A stretch of 64,000 nucleotides of DNA from Bacteroidia bacterium (GTDB taxonomy: Bacteria; Bacteroidota; Bacteroidia; J057; JADKCL01): the NCBI GenBank assembly GCA_020635905.1, contig JACJYV010000002.1, positions 744,001-808,000 of the forward strand, given 5' to 3'. Positions within the stretch are counted from its first letter, which is position 1, and each line of letters begins with the position of its first letter. Below the pieces are notes generated by a model. It saw nothing but the letters and a program-made list of their open reading frames with translations. It did not search any database and was not told the DNA's origin. The position numbers and the translations under genes were made by a program. This document shows positions 44,143 to 53,073 of the stretch, in pieces.

Positions 44143-44997
44143 TTACTTTTCAAGTAAAGGAAGGTTATCAATCAGACGGGTGGAGCCCAAAAAAGCCGCA
44201 ATCAGGGCCACGGGTTCCTGCTCACGGGAAAGAGATTTCACCTCTGTTAAGTCAATGGCACTCCTTACATCAAAATAATCCAGCTTCACCAAAGGATACT
44301 TAGCCAGATTTGCCTCCACCCTGGCCTGAAGCGCTGCCAAAGATTGGCCTTCCCTGGCTTCCTCCTTCAATTGACTCAAAGTTCTGCTCAGAAAAAGCGC
44401 CTGCTTCCTTTCCTCTGCATTCAAATACACATTACGCGAACTCATGGCCAGGCCGTCCACTTCCCGTACAATGGGACAGGGAATAACCTCAATGGGAAAG
44501 AATAATTCCTCCACCATCCTTTTGATCACCACCACCTGCTGAAAATCCTTCATGCCAAAATAGGCACGGTCAGGTTGCACAATATTGAATAACTTGCTCA
44601 CCACCTGCACCACTCCCTCAAAATGACCCGGACGGCTGGTGCCACACAGCATTCCGTTCAGGCTGCGAATCCCAAACAAAATCTCATCCACCTCAAAAGG
44701 ATAAATATCCCGCTTTTCGGGGGCAAAGATAAAATCCACTCCCACAGCCTCAAGCATCGCCTGGTCGGCAGCCAGGGTACGGGGATATTTGTCAAGATCC
44801 TCCCCCGGCCGAAACTGAGTGGGATTAACAAAAATACTGGCCACGGTGATATCATTGTCCTTCACGCTGGCCCGGGCCAGGGAAGCATGCCCTTCGTGTA
44901 GTGCGCCCATGGTGGGGACGAATCCAACAGACTTGCCAGAACGGCGCAGAGGCCCAAGGGTATCCCTTAATTCCCGGATGGTATTAATCGTAATCAT
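44143..44997 (-). CDS. panC: Pantothenate synthetase
   Basis: The product has 284 residues, the family length. ATP-binding P-T-M-G-A-L-H-E-G-H, V-N-P-T-Q-F, F-G-M-K-D-F-Q-Q and M-S-S-R-N-V-Y-L are all present. It joins pantoate and beta-alanine to form pantothenate, the coenzyme A precursor. It is divergent from the GT5-like gene. Confidence 0.97.
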   Translation of the reverse strand: MITINTIRELRDTLGPLRRSGKSVGFVPTMGALHEGHASLARASVKDNDITVASIFVNPTQFRPGEDLDKYPRTLAADQAMLEAVGVDFIFAPEKRDIYPFEVDEILFGIRSLNGMLCGTSRPGHFEGVVQVVSKLFNIVQPDRAYFGMKDFQQVVVIKRMVEELFFPIEVIPCPIVREVDGLAMSSRNVYLNAEERKQALFLSRTLSQLKEEAREGQSLAALQARVEANLAKYPLVKLDYFDVRSAIDLTEVKSLSREQEPVALIAAFLGSTRLIDNLPLLEK

Positions 44998-45050
44998 TTG
45001 ATTTGTTGGAACACATGAGATTGGAATCGGCCAAGATAAGTATTAATAGA

Positions 45051-45081
45051 TTGTTAATACAAGGAAATTTTCGTATTTTTG
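45051..45081 (+). promoter_or_regulatory. Bacteroidota-type promoter for the GT5-like gene
   Basis: TTG (45051-45053), a 20-nt spacer and TATTTTTG (45074-45081) fit the -33/-7 consensus, 45 bp before the ATG at 45126. The frame is open upstream to 45003, but this promoter argues against that longer start. Confidence 0.6.
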
Positions 45082-45125
45082 CAAAAGATTTACTGTTATT
45101 AGACACTGTTCTTAAACAAAAATTT

Positions 45126-45938
45126 ATGGATAAGCTGAAAATCCTTTTCGTTACCGCTGAAATTGATCCCTTCTTAAAAGTTAGTTCCGCCGCAGAATTT
45201 GTTCGACTCCTCCCCCAGAAGCTCCAGGAAAAAGGACATGAAATTCGCATTTTGATGCCCAAATTTGGGGTTATCAATGAGCGCAGAAACCGCTTACACG
45301 AGGTCGTACGACTCTCCGGGATCAATATCAAGATCGGAGACGAAGAAAAACCGCTTACCATCAAGGTTGCTTCCATTCAAAGTGCCAAACTGCAGGTTTA
45401 TTTCCTCGATAATGAAGATTATTTCCAAAGGAAATCCGTTTTGACCGATCCTGAGAATAATCACTTCTACGACGACAATGACGAGCGCGCAATTTTCTTT
45501 TGCAAAGGCGCCATCGAAACGGTCAAGAAGCTGGGTTGGGCACCCGACATTATCCATTGTCACGATTGGATGACCTCCTTCATTCCGCTTTACCTGCGTA
45601 CGCATTACAAAGACGACCCGATGTTCAAACACACCAAAGTCGTTTTCACCTTATATAATAACGGATTCGAAGGACCGCTGGCCAAAAACTTCCTGGCCAA
45701 AGCAAACATTGACTCAGGATCTGATAATCCCATGGAAAATTACGAACCCTCCTATATCGGGGTTTGTAAAGGCGGGATTTCTCTTGCCGACGTCGTAACC
45801 AAGGGCTCGCCCCGCATTGACCAGAAACTTGAGGATTACATTTCTTCTTCTGAAAAAGAAGATTTGTACTTCGATACTAATGACTCGGATTCATACGTTG
45901 AAAGTTATCAAAACCTTTACGCGTCGATCTTAAACTAG
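45126..45938 (+). CDS. GT5 glycogen/starch synthase-like N-terminal domain protein
   Basis: The product has 270 residues: the N-terminal half of a glycogen synthase (ILFVTAEIDPFLKVSS, PDIIHCHDWMTSFIPLYLR, SYIGVCKGGISLADVVTKGSP). The donor-binding K-x-G-G-L motif is replaced by K-V-S-S-A, and the C-terminal GT-B half with its catalytic Glu is absent. It is followed by an acidic tail (SSSEKEDLYFDTNDSDSY). So it probably does not make glycogen. The gene order after panC and before DUF4270 and glmS is, as I recall, common in Bacteroidota, which suggests a retained role. Confidence 0.8.
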   Translation: MDKLKILFVTAEIDPFLKVSSAAEFVRLLPQKLQEKGHEIRILMPKFGVINERRNRLHEVVRLSGINIKIGDEEKPLTIKVASIQSAKLQVYFLDNEDYFQRKSVLTDPENNHFYDDNDERAIFFCKGAIETVKKLGWAPDIIHCHDWMTSFIPLYLRTHYKDDPMFKHTKVVFTLYNNGFEGPLAKNFLAKANIDSGSDNPMENYEPSYIGVCKGGISLADVVTKGSPRIDQKLEDYISSSEKEDLYFDTNDSDSYVESYQNLYASILN

Positions 45939-45944
45939 AGAGCA

Positions 45945-47252
45945 TTGAATAAAAAGAAACTCCCATGGCTGTTCGTGATAATTCCGACAGCCATGGTTTT
46001 TTTTGCAGCCTGCAAAGACCAGACCCGCACAGGGCTCGGCATTTTACCCGACGACGACATCGTCAACGCACTTTATTTGGATACCTTTTCCCTTGAAATG
46101 CAAACCATCATCCTTGATTCAACCCCTACCTCCAAGTTGAATCATGTGTTGTTTGGAAATGCAATTGACCCCGAATTTGGCAGAATTGACGCCCGGGCCT
46201 ACCTTCAGTTTGTGCTCCCAAGTTCAAAAGAAGTCAATTTTGGAGATACCAGCAGCATCACCGTGGATTCAGTTTTCCTGAAACTGGACCTTTCAGACGT
46301 GTATGGCAGGCATAATAATCCCATCAGAATTCAGGTGTATGAGATCACGGATGATTCCTTCAGCGACACCGTGACCTACTACTCAACTGATCGCCTCAAT
46401 CTGGACACCACCATCGACCTGGCTCATAACTATCTGGTCGATTTTTCAGATTATGCAGGATTTTTTGACATCAGCATTCCACTTGACCTCTCCCTGGGTA
46501 AAAAAATCATCTTCGCGAATACAGATTCCCTGAAGAATAACACCGTGTTTACCCAGTTTTTCAATGGGCTCCACATCCGTGCCACTCCCGTGACCAACGA
46601 CCAGCGGGAAGCAGGTGCAGTCTATGACCTGGATGTCGTGTCGGGAAATACGAAAATCAGCCTGCATTACCATACCTCTGACACCACGCCCGCCCGTACC
46701 TACGAGCTGGTAATGGACGAAGACGCTCCCTGGTTTCACACCCTTACCCGTACTGAAACTTCAGACAAACTTTACGGTCTGACCATCCCCAACACCAAAG
46801 ACCCGGATACAGAATATCAGTTTATGCAGGAAGGACTGGTTTTGGGAATCGCGGTAAAAGTTCCGCACATCCGTACCCTGAACCCGGTCGGAATCAACCG
46901 CGCGGAACTGGTGCTCAAAGTGGATGACTCCTTCTTTGGATCGGGCAGCCGCTATACACCTCCTTCTGAAGTATATCTTTACCTTGCTGACTCCACTGGC
47001 CTCGTGCCGGAAGATGCTTCCCTTTTCTCCTCCTTTGTATCTTACAACAGTACAGAAAAGGCATATAAAATCCCCTTGTCCAACAACATCATGCGCATCA
47101 TCATCGGCCAGCTGGACAATAACGGATTTGTGATCTATCCGGGGGTGCCCGGACTCAGGGGCGACAAGCTCAACCGTGTGGTGCTTGGCGGGACAGGGCA
47201 TCCCGAACTGGCGCCTGAACTCAGGGTGACTTACACCACCCTGCCGAATTAA
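45945..47252 (+). CDS. DUF4270 family outer-membrane lipoprotein
   Basis: The product has 435 residues. It starts at TTG (45945), giving MNKKKLPWLFVIIPTAMVFFAAC, a lipoprotein signal with Cys23. The beta-rich body has G-L-G-I-L-P-D-D-D, G-N-A-I-D-P-E-F-G-R-I-D-A-R-A-Y-L-Q-F and L-R-V-T-Y-T near the end. DUF4270 proteins are Bacteroidota-specific and of unknown function. It begins 6 bp after the GT5-like gene and ends 38 bp before glmS. Confidence 0.85.
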   Translation: MNKKKLPWLFVIIPTAMVFFAACKDQTRTGLGILPDDDIVNALYLDTFSLEMQTIILDSTPTSKLNHVLFGNAIDPEFGRIDARAYLQFVLPSSKEVNFGDTSSITVDSVFLKLDLSDVYGRHNNPIRIQVYEITDDSFSDTVTYYSTDRLNLDTTIDLAHNYLVDFSDYAGFFDISIPLDLSLGKKIIFANTDSLKNNTVFTQFFNGLHIRATPVTNDQREAGAVYDLDVVSGNTKISLHYHTSDTTPARTYELVMDEDAPWFHTLTRTETSDKLYGLTIPNTKDPDTEYQFMQEGLVLGIAVKVPHIRTLNPVGINRAELVLKVDDSFFGSGSRYTPPSEVYLYLADSTGLVPEDASLFSSFVSYNSTEKAYKIPLSNNIMRIIIGQLDNNGFVIYPGVPGLRGDKLNRVVLGGTGHPELAPELRVTYTTLPN

Positions 47253-47290
47253 CATTGCAATCTTTGAGAAAAAATTTATTGAAATAGAGT

Positions 47291-49123
47291 ATGTGTGGTA
47301 TTGTTGGATATATCGGCTACAGAGATGCTTACCCAATTTTGGTCAACGGTCTGAAAAGACTTGAGTACAGAGGGTATGACAGTGCCGGGATAGCCTTGCT
47401 CAACAAAAATCTTGACGTTTACAAAATCAAGGGCAAGGTGAACGATCTGGAGGAATTTGTCGAAGGCAAAAAGCCGGTTGGAACCATCGGCATGGGTCAC
47501 ACCCGCTGGGCCACTCACGGCGTTCCCAACAACATCAATGCTCACCCACACATGTCGAGCAGCAAAAATTTTGCCCTCATCCACAACGGGATCATTGAAA
47601 ACTACGCCTCGCTGAAAAAAGGACTTCTGGCCCGTGGCTACGAATTTCACAGCGACACAGATACGGAAGTACTGGTTCAATTGATTGATTGGATCTACAC
47701 CCAGAACCACGTTAGCAGCGAAGAAGCCGTACGGCTGGCCCTGCAGGAAGTGGTGGGAGCTTATGGAATCGTGGTGCTTTGCAAAAATGAGCCCCGTCAG
47801 ATCATCGCTGCCCGCAAAGGAAGCCCGATTGTGATTGGCATTGGCAAAGACGAGTACTTCGTAGCTTCTGACGCAACCCCTATCATCGAATTCACCAAAG
47901 AGGTCATATACCTCAACGACGACGAAGTCGCCATCCTCAACGATGGAGAAATCGTGATCAAGGATATTTATAACCTGGGCAAAACTCCCCACATTGAGAC
48001 CCTGGAAATGGAGCTGGAAGCTCTGGAAAAGGGAGGTTTCGAGCATTTCATGCTCAAGGAGATTTTCGAGCAGCCCCGCTCCATCATGGACAGCATCCGC
48101 GGACGGATCGACCCGGTCTCGGGCCAGGTGAAGCTGGGCGGACTTTCCCAAATCTCTGAGCAGCTCAAAAACGCGCGCCGCCTCATTTTCATCGCCTGTG
48201 GTACCAGTTGGCATGCGGGTTTGGTGGGGGAATATCTTTTGGAGGAATTTGCCAGAATCCCTGTGGAAGTGGAGTATGCATCAGAATTCCGCTACCGCAA
48301 GCCCATCATCTACTCAGACGACGTAGTAATTGCGATCAGCCAGAGCGGCGAGACCGCTGATACCCTGGCGGCCATGAAGCTGGCCAAGGAAAGCGGCGCC
48401 ACCGTGATCGCCATTTGTAACGTGGTGGGATCTTCGATTCCCCGCAATAATGACGGCGGGGTTTATACCCACGCAGGACCAGAAATCGGGGTGGCTTCCA
48501 CCAAGGCTTTCACCGCCCAGGTAAGTGTGATCACCCTTATGGCCCTCTACATCGCCCAGCTGAAGGGCAGTAAAATCGGCAATAAGCGCGAAATTGTGGA
48601 AGGTCTGATGAATATCCCGCGCAAAGTGGAGAAGATTCTGGAGGTAAACGACAAAATCATCGCCATCGCGGAAACCTTCAAAAATGCCACCAATTTCCTT
48701 TACCTGGGTCGCGGTTACAACTTTCCCGTGGCTCTGGAAGGGGCGCTCAAGCTCAAGGAAATCTCCTATATCCATGCAGAAGGTTATCCCGCTGCGGAGA
48801 TGAAACACGGCCCGATCGCCCTGATCGACGAGAATATGCCGGTGGTTTTCATTGCCACCAAAGACAGCACTTACGAAAAAGTGGTGAGCAATATCCAGGA
48901 AGTGGTGGCCCGCAAAGGGCGCGTAATCGCCATCGTCACCGAAGGTGATCACCAGATCAAGGATCTTGCCGAATTCGTGATCGAAATTCCAGACACTGCG
49001 GATTCGCTGGTTCCCCTCCTTTCCGTAATTCCCCTTCAATTGCTCTCCTACCACATCGCAGTCATGCGCGGTTGCAATGTGGATCAGCCGAGGAATCTGG
49101 CAAAATCCGTAACGGTGGAATAA
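47291..49123 (+). CDS. glmS: Glucosamine-6-phosphate synthase (isomerizing)
   Basis: The product has 610 residues, full length. Cys2 is the glutaminase nucleophile in M-C-G-I-V-G-Y. The two SIS domains carry C-G-T-S-W-H-A-G, I-S-Q-S-G-E-T-A-D-T and E-I-S-Y-I-H-A-E, ending in D-Q-P-R-N-L-A-K-S-V-T-V-E. It converts fructose-6-phosphate and glutamine to glucosamine-6-phosphate for peptidoglycan and lipid A. No glmS ribozyme is visible in the short upstream gap. Confidence 0.98.
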   Translation: MCGIVGYIGYRDAYPILVNGLKRLEYRGYDSAGIALLNKNLDVYKIKGKVNDLEEFVEGKKPVGTIGMGHTRWATHGVPNNINAHPHMSSSKNFALIHNGIIENYASLKKGLLARGYEFHSDTDTEVLVQLIDWIYTQNHVSSEEAVRLALQEVVGAYGIVVLCKNEPRQIIAARKGSPIVIGIGKDEYFVASDATPIIEFTKEVIYLNDDEVAILNDGEIVIKDIYNLGKTPHIETLEMELEALEKGGFEHFMLKEIFEQPRSIMDSIRGRIDPVSGQVKLGGLSQISEQLKNARRLIFIACGTSWHAGLVGEYLLEEFARIPVEVEYASEFRYRKPIIYSDDVVIAISQSGETADTLAAMKLAKESGATVIAICNVVGSSIPRNNDGGVYTHAGPEIGVASTKAFTAQVSVITLMALYIAQLKGSKIGNKREIVEGLMNIPRKVEKILEVNDKIIAIAETFKNATNFLYLGRGYNFPVALEGALKLKEISYIHAEGYPAAEMKHGPIALIDENMPVVFIATKDSTYEKVVSNIQEVVARKGRVIAIVTEGDHQIKDLAEFVIEIPDTADSLVPLLSVIPLQLLSYHIAVMRGCNVDQPRNLAKSVTVE

Positions 49124-49298
49124 GATTTTTTCGGGAAAATCCGCAAATCAGCGGCATTCAAAAAGAATCAGGTCCAAAATGCCCTTGTTGGTTTTGGGTG
49201 ATAAGTGGGATTGACTTTTATTCCATTTTATCACAATTTCAACGTGGATTTAGCACCCAAAATGCTCCGTCCAAAAAAACAATTTAACCCATAAACCA

Positions 49299-50255
49299 AT
49301 GGATGGAACAATCCTCATGATCGGGGCTTCCGGACAAGTAGGCACAGAACTCACAGCCGAACTCCGGGCGCGCTATGGAACAGAAAAAGTAATCGCCACG
49401 GATATCACCCCCAATCCAAACCTTCGGGAAAAAGGCCCTTTTTTTATTCTGGATGTTCTGAACCGGGCTCAACTCTATGAAATCGTAACCGCACACAATG
49501 TAAAGGTGATTTATCACCTGGCGGCTGTATTGTCTGCGAGCGGAGAGAAAAAGCCCAAATTTGCCTGGAAACTCAACATGGAAGGCCTTTTGAACGTGTT
49601 GGATGTGGCCAAAGATCACAAGCTGGACAAAGTGTTCTGGCCCAGTTCGATCGCCGTGTTTGGACCCACGACTCCAAGGAATAATACTCCCCAGGATTCG
49701 GTCATGGATCCCAACACCGTTTATGGCATCAGTAAGTTGGCCGGCGAAAGGTGGTGCCAATGGTATTTTGACAACCACGGAGTGGATGTGAGAAGCCTGC
49801 GCTACCCTGGTCTGATTGGCTACAAAAGCCTTCCTGGTGGTGGAACCACCGATTATGCCGTGGAAATTTTCTACAAATCTCTGGAAGAGCACAAATACAC
49901 CTGCTTCCTCAAACCAGATTCCTACCTGCCAATGATGTACATGCCCGACGCTATACGGGCTACCCTCGAACTGATGGACGCACCCGCGGAGCAGGTAAAA
50001 ATTCGCTCCAGCTATAATCTGGGTGGAATCAGCTTTTCTCCCAAAGAAATTGCCGCTGAGATCCAAAAGCACCAACCCGATTTCAAAATTGAATATAAGC
50101 CCGACTTCCGTCAGGCCATTGCCGACTCCTGGCCCAAAAGCATTGACGACAGTCGCGCCATGCAGGACTGGAACTGGAAAAACCAGTACGGCCTGAAGGA
50201 AATGGTGGCCGATATGCTGACCCAGATCGGGAAAAAGGTTAAGCCCGTTTCCTGA
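49299..50255 (+). CDS. SDR-type L-threonine 3-dehydrogenase
   Basis: The product has 318 residues. The NAD-binding motif is G-A-S-G-Q-V-G (9-15) and the catalytic pair is Y142-x3-K146 in V-Y-G-I-S-K. The segment L-R-Y-P-G-L-I-G, followed by P-G-G-G-T-T-D-Y-A, is characteristic of epimerase-like threonine dehydrogenases. It would oxidise threonine to 2-amino-3-oxobutanoate. A UDP-sugar epimerase is less likely. Confidence 0.82.
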   Translation: MDGTILMIGASGQVGTELTAELRARYGTEKVIATDITPNPNLREKGPFFILDVLNRAQLYEIVTAHNVKVIYHLAAVLSASGEKKPKFAWKLNMEGLLNVLDVAKDHKLDKVFWPSSIAVFGPTTPRNNTPQDSVMDPNTVYGISKLAGERWCQWYFDNHGVDVRSLRYPGLIGYKSLPGGGTTDYAVEIFYKSLEEHKYTCFLKPDSYLPMMYMPDAIRATLELMDAPAEQVKIRSSYNLGGISFSPKEIAAEIQKHQPDFKIEYKPDFRQAIADSWPKSIDDSRAMQDWNWKNQYGLKEMVADMLTQIGKKVKPVS

Positions 50256-50284
50256 AGGGAAAAACTTCCTCTACAGGACTCCAA

Positions 50285-50321
50285 TAAAAAACCCGGCCCT
50301 GATTGCAGAGCCGGGTTTTTT
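50285..50321. terminator. Bidirectional Rho-independent terminator
   Basis: AAAACCCGGC pairs with GCCGGGTTTT around a 12-nt loop, with A- and T-tracts on either side, serving the plus-strand dehydrogenase and the minus-strand TPR gene at 50338. Confidence 0.92.
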
Positions 50322-50337
50322 GTATCATACCTTGGGC

Positions 50338-51981
50338 TTACTGGCCTTTGGCGGGGATGGTAAATCCTTTTTTCTTGCAGAAATCAATGATTTGCAGAGC
50401 GCCTTCATTTTCAGGATCGAGTTCCAGAACTTTGGCCCAGTAGGGCAGTGAAGGCTCACATTGCTCGCCACCGTTCTGGGAATAGTAGTAGAATCCCAGG
50501 TATTGAGCAGCTTCCTTGAGGTCTTTCAATTCACGTTCAGGCACGTTTTCCTTCTCAATCAGAGAATTCCAGACTTTCTCATAGAAAGGCTTGGCCAGCC
50601 ATTCCTTGTTGTCAGGATCGTTGGTGGCGGCGATACGTCCGCGGAAAAGGCTTCCAATATGGGTATTGGTGTATTTTTCCTCGATTTTGGCGTAAATCGC
50701 ATCTGCGTCCTCGTATTTCTTATCGTAGTAATAAGAATTCGCATAGTAAAACCAATCCTTGAACTTCAGGTCACCAGACTCAGCAAATTTTGCATAAAAT
50801 TTAGCTGCACCCTCGTAATCTTTGTTCTTGAATGCACTTTCACCCAGATTTCCATAAATCTCAACCCGGGTGGGGTCCAGCGCAATCGCTTTTTCGAATT
50901 CGGCCAGAGCCTTATCATCCTCTTTCAGTTGCTGATAAGCTTTACCCATGTACTCGTAGTCGCTGGCCAGAATGTATTTGGGCTTAACCTGGGCAAAATA
51001 CTTATCCAGATAACCTTTTCCTTTTTCAGGCTGGTTCAGTTCGATGGAGCAGTAGCCCATAACCCGCAGCATAACCAGAGAAATGGTGTCTTTTGAAATG
51101 GCTTCCAGGCCTTTCAGCGCACTTTCATAATCGCTCGTGGCAAACAGAAAGTTGTAGTAGCGAATTTCAGCACTCAGGTCGCCTTTGGTCATTTCAACGT
51201 ACTTCTTGTAGTTTTCCTTCGCGGTTTCAAGCTTGCCCGCTTTGTACCAGAGTTCGCCCATTTCCTTGTAAACAGGAGCGTAGTTGGGATCCACTTTCAT
51301 GGCTTTGCGGAAATAGTCAGCGCCTTCGTTATACTTTTCCATTTTCACCTGAAGCTGACCTGCACGCAGATAACCCGTGAGGAAATTGGGGTCAACTTTC
51401 ACGGCATTTTCGTAATTGTCCAGCGCCAGTTCCTTCACCCCCTGAGCCAGGTAAAGGTCACCCAGAGCCACGTAGGCAAATTTATTGTCCTTGTCGAGGC
51501 TTTTTACCTGATAGAGAATTTTTTCAGCTGCATCCGTAAACTGACGATCCGTCGAACCCAGGTAGCCGTTGGCAATCCCGATCATGATTTCCGTATCGTT
51601 GGTTTTGTTCATTTCAGTGGCTTTGTCGAAGTTTTCTTTGGCTTCGGCAAAATTATTCTCCTTCACAGCCACGGCACCCGCACCAATGAAGTTCCAGGGA
51701 TAGCGTGCACCGTATTTTTTACCCGTGCTGAAGGCAGCTTTGGCATTGGCAAAAGCGTCCTGGGCAAAATATGACTTCCCGCGGAGGTAATAGAGGCGCT
51801 CGTTTTTGGGATCGGCAGCCAGTTTTTCCTCAATCAGCTTCAAAGCCTGTCCATATTCCTCCTGATCCATTGCTTTTTCGATGGACGGAAAACTGGTCTG
51901 TGCCCGGAGACCTGACTGTCCTATTAAGAGGACAAACATTGCGGCAAAGAAGGCCAGTTTATTTAGTACTTTAATTTTCAT
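50338..51981 (-). CDS. Secreted tetratricopeptide-repeat protein
   Basis: The ATG at 51981 begins the signal peptide (MKIKVLNKLAFFAAMFVLL...LRAQ); an ATG four codons upstream is also possible. The product has about 547 residues made mostly of TPR units (for example A-Y-V-A-L-G-D-L-Y-L-A-Q-G, A-P-V-Y-K-E-M-G-E-L-W-Y-K-A-G, E-I-Y-G-N-L-G-E-S-A-F). It is a periplasmic scaffold of unknown partner. It overlaps the end of the PstS-like gene by 11 bp. Confidence 0.85.
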   Translation of the reverse strand: MKIKVLNKLAFFAAMFVLLIGQSGLRAQTSFPSIEKAMDQEEYGQALKLIEEKLAADPKNERLYYLRGKSYFAQDAFANAKAAFSTGKKYGARYPWNFIGAGAVAVKENNFAEAKENFDKATEMNKTNDTEIMIGIANGYLGSTDRQFTDAAEKILYQVKSLDKDNKFAYVALGDLYLAQGVKELALDNYENAVKVDPNFLTGYLRAGQLQVKMEKYNEGADYFRKAMKVDPNYAPVYKEMGELWYKAGKLETAKENYKKYVEMTKGDLSAEIRYYNFLFATSDYESALKGLEAISKDTISLVMLRVMGYCSIELNQPEKGKGYLDKYFAQVKPKYILASDYEYMGKAYQQLKEDDKALAEFEKAIALDPTRVEIYGNLGESAFKNKDYEGAAKFYAKFAESGDLKFKDWFYYANSYYYDKKYEDADAIYAKIEEKYTNTHIGSLFRGRIAATNDPDNKEWLAKPFYEKVWNSLIEKENVPERELKDLKEAAQYLGFYYYSQNGGEQCEPSLPYWAKVLELDPENEGALQIIDFCKKKGFTIPAKGQ

Positions 51982-53008
51982 CGTCTTTGGCATTTTCTTT
52001 TATATAATCATCAATGTCAGTTGCATTTTCAACTGAGGGGAACTTTACGAGCCTTGGGGGCATGATTTTCGGAACTAATCCCGTTTTCAAAACCACCCGC
52101 TGACCCTTCTCCCCTGCTGCAAACGCTACAAACCCCGTGCCCAAACCAGCCCGACCTTCAATGGAGATGGTCAGAATCTCTCTGCGCAAGATGTAGCTTT
52201 TGTCGGCAAGGTAGCTCTGGTAAGGTTTATAAAATTTTCCAATTCCATTTCCACTGCTGTCTTCGGCCTCCATCCCCACCAGAATCACCCTGCTCAAAGC
52301 CGAATCAACCAGGGCTTCGTCCTGGTCGCTGATCCAGTTCAGGCCGATCACGCCTATCGCACCCGGGTGGTCGCCCACATAATCGATCACATCTTGATTG
52401 GAGCCCGCGGAAAAGAGGTTGGCAGGAATACTTCCCCCGCCCATAAAATCCTCCATGAGAAATCTCAAAGAACCCGACCCGGGGTGGTCCACCACAATGG
52501 TGATTTTTCCCTGATTTTCCATAATCCCTGATGCGGGATTCAGCTTTTTCCAGGTATCTGTTTGTCCGGCCAGAATGGATTTCAGTTGTGCACGGCTGAG
52601 CAGAGAATCCTGATTGGCTTTATTTACCAGAATCCCAATTCCACTCGTTCCAATGGCGTTGACGTCGGGAAAAATTTTCTTTTGCGCGAAATAGGCTTTT
52701 TCATCCTCATTGAGTTCACGGCTGGCCACAATCAACCTCACCCGTTCATTGATCAGGTCGTCAAAAGCCTGGGCTTCAGGACGAAAAACCACATTGATTT
52801 TGGCCTGGTCGTAAATATTGTGAAAGGCAGACAGCTCGGCCTCGACCAGCGGACGGTAATTTTCATCGGCCCCAATGGTGATTTCGCCCTTGGTCATATT
52901 GTCCAGGGGCACTTCTTTTTCGGGATCTTTATTTCCCGAAGAATTACAGGAAACCAACGATCCCACGGCAAACGAGGCGATTGCAAAAATTAAAATGCTG
53001 ATTTTCAT
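51971..53008 (-). CDS. PstS-like phosphate-binding family lipoprotein
   Basis: The ATG at 53008 gives MKISILIFAIASFAVGSLVSC, a lipobox with Cys21; the frame opens 7 codons earlier. The product has about 345 residues with the PstS-type solute-binding fold: G-E-I-T-I-G-A-D-E-N-Y-R-P, A-I-G-T-S-G-I-G-I-L-V-N and H-P-G-S-G-S-L-R-F. There is no pstABC operon beside it. Instead it pairs with a TPR protein, an arrangement I associate with Bacteroidota and TonB/ExbD loci, so the ligand may not be phosphate. Confidence 0.78.
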   Translation of the reverse strand: MKISILIFAIASFAVGSLVSCNSSGNKDPEKEVPLDNMTKGEITIGADENYRPLVEAELSAFHNIYDQAKINVVFRPEAQAFDDLINERVRLIVASRELNEDEKAYFAQKKIFPDVNAIGTSGIGILVNKANQDSLLSRAQLKSILAGQTDTWKKLNPASGIMENQGKITIVVDHPGSGSLRFLMEDFMGGGSIPANLFSAGSNQDVIDYVGDHPGAIGVIGLNWISDQDEALVDSALSRVILVGMEAEDSSGNGIGKFYKPYQSYLADKSYILRREILTISIEGRAGLGTGFVAFAAGEKGQRVVLKTGLVPKIMPPRLVKFPSVENATDIDDYIKENAKDDEN

Positions 53009-53073
53009 GGTGTCTATGCGGATGGTCATGCCGTAAGAGCAACGAATTTAGTAATATTATTTAGTATTCTCCA

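Noticed and set aside
47253..47290. glmS ribozyme upstream of glmS
   Set aside because: The 38-bp gap is far too short and lacks any matching core sequence.
47276..48214. 312-codon minus-strand frame across glmS
   Set aside because: Antisense shadow of a certain gene; no independent motif.
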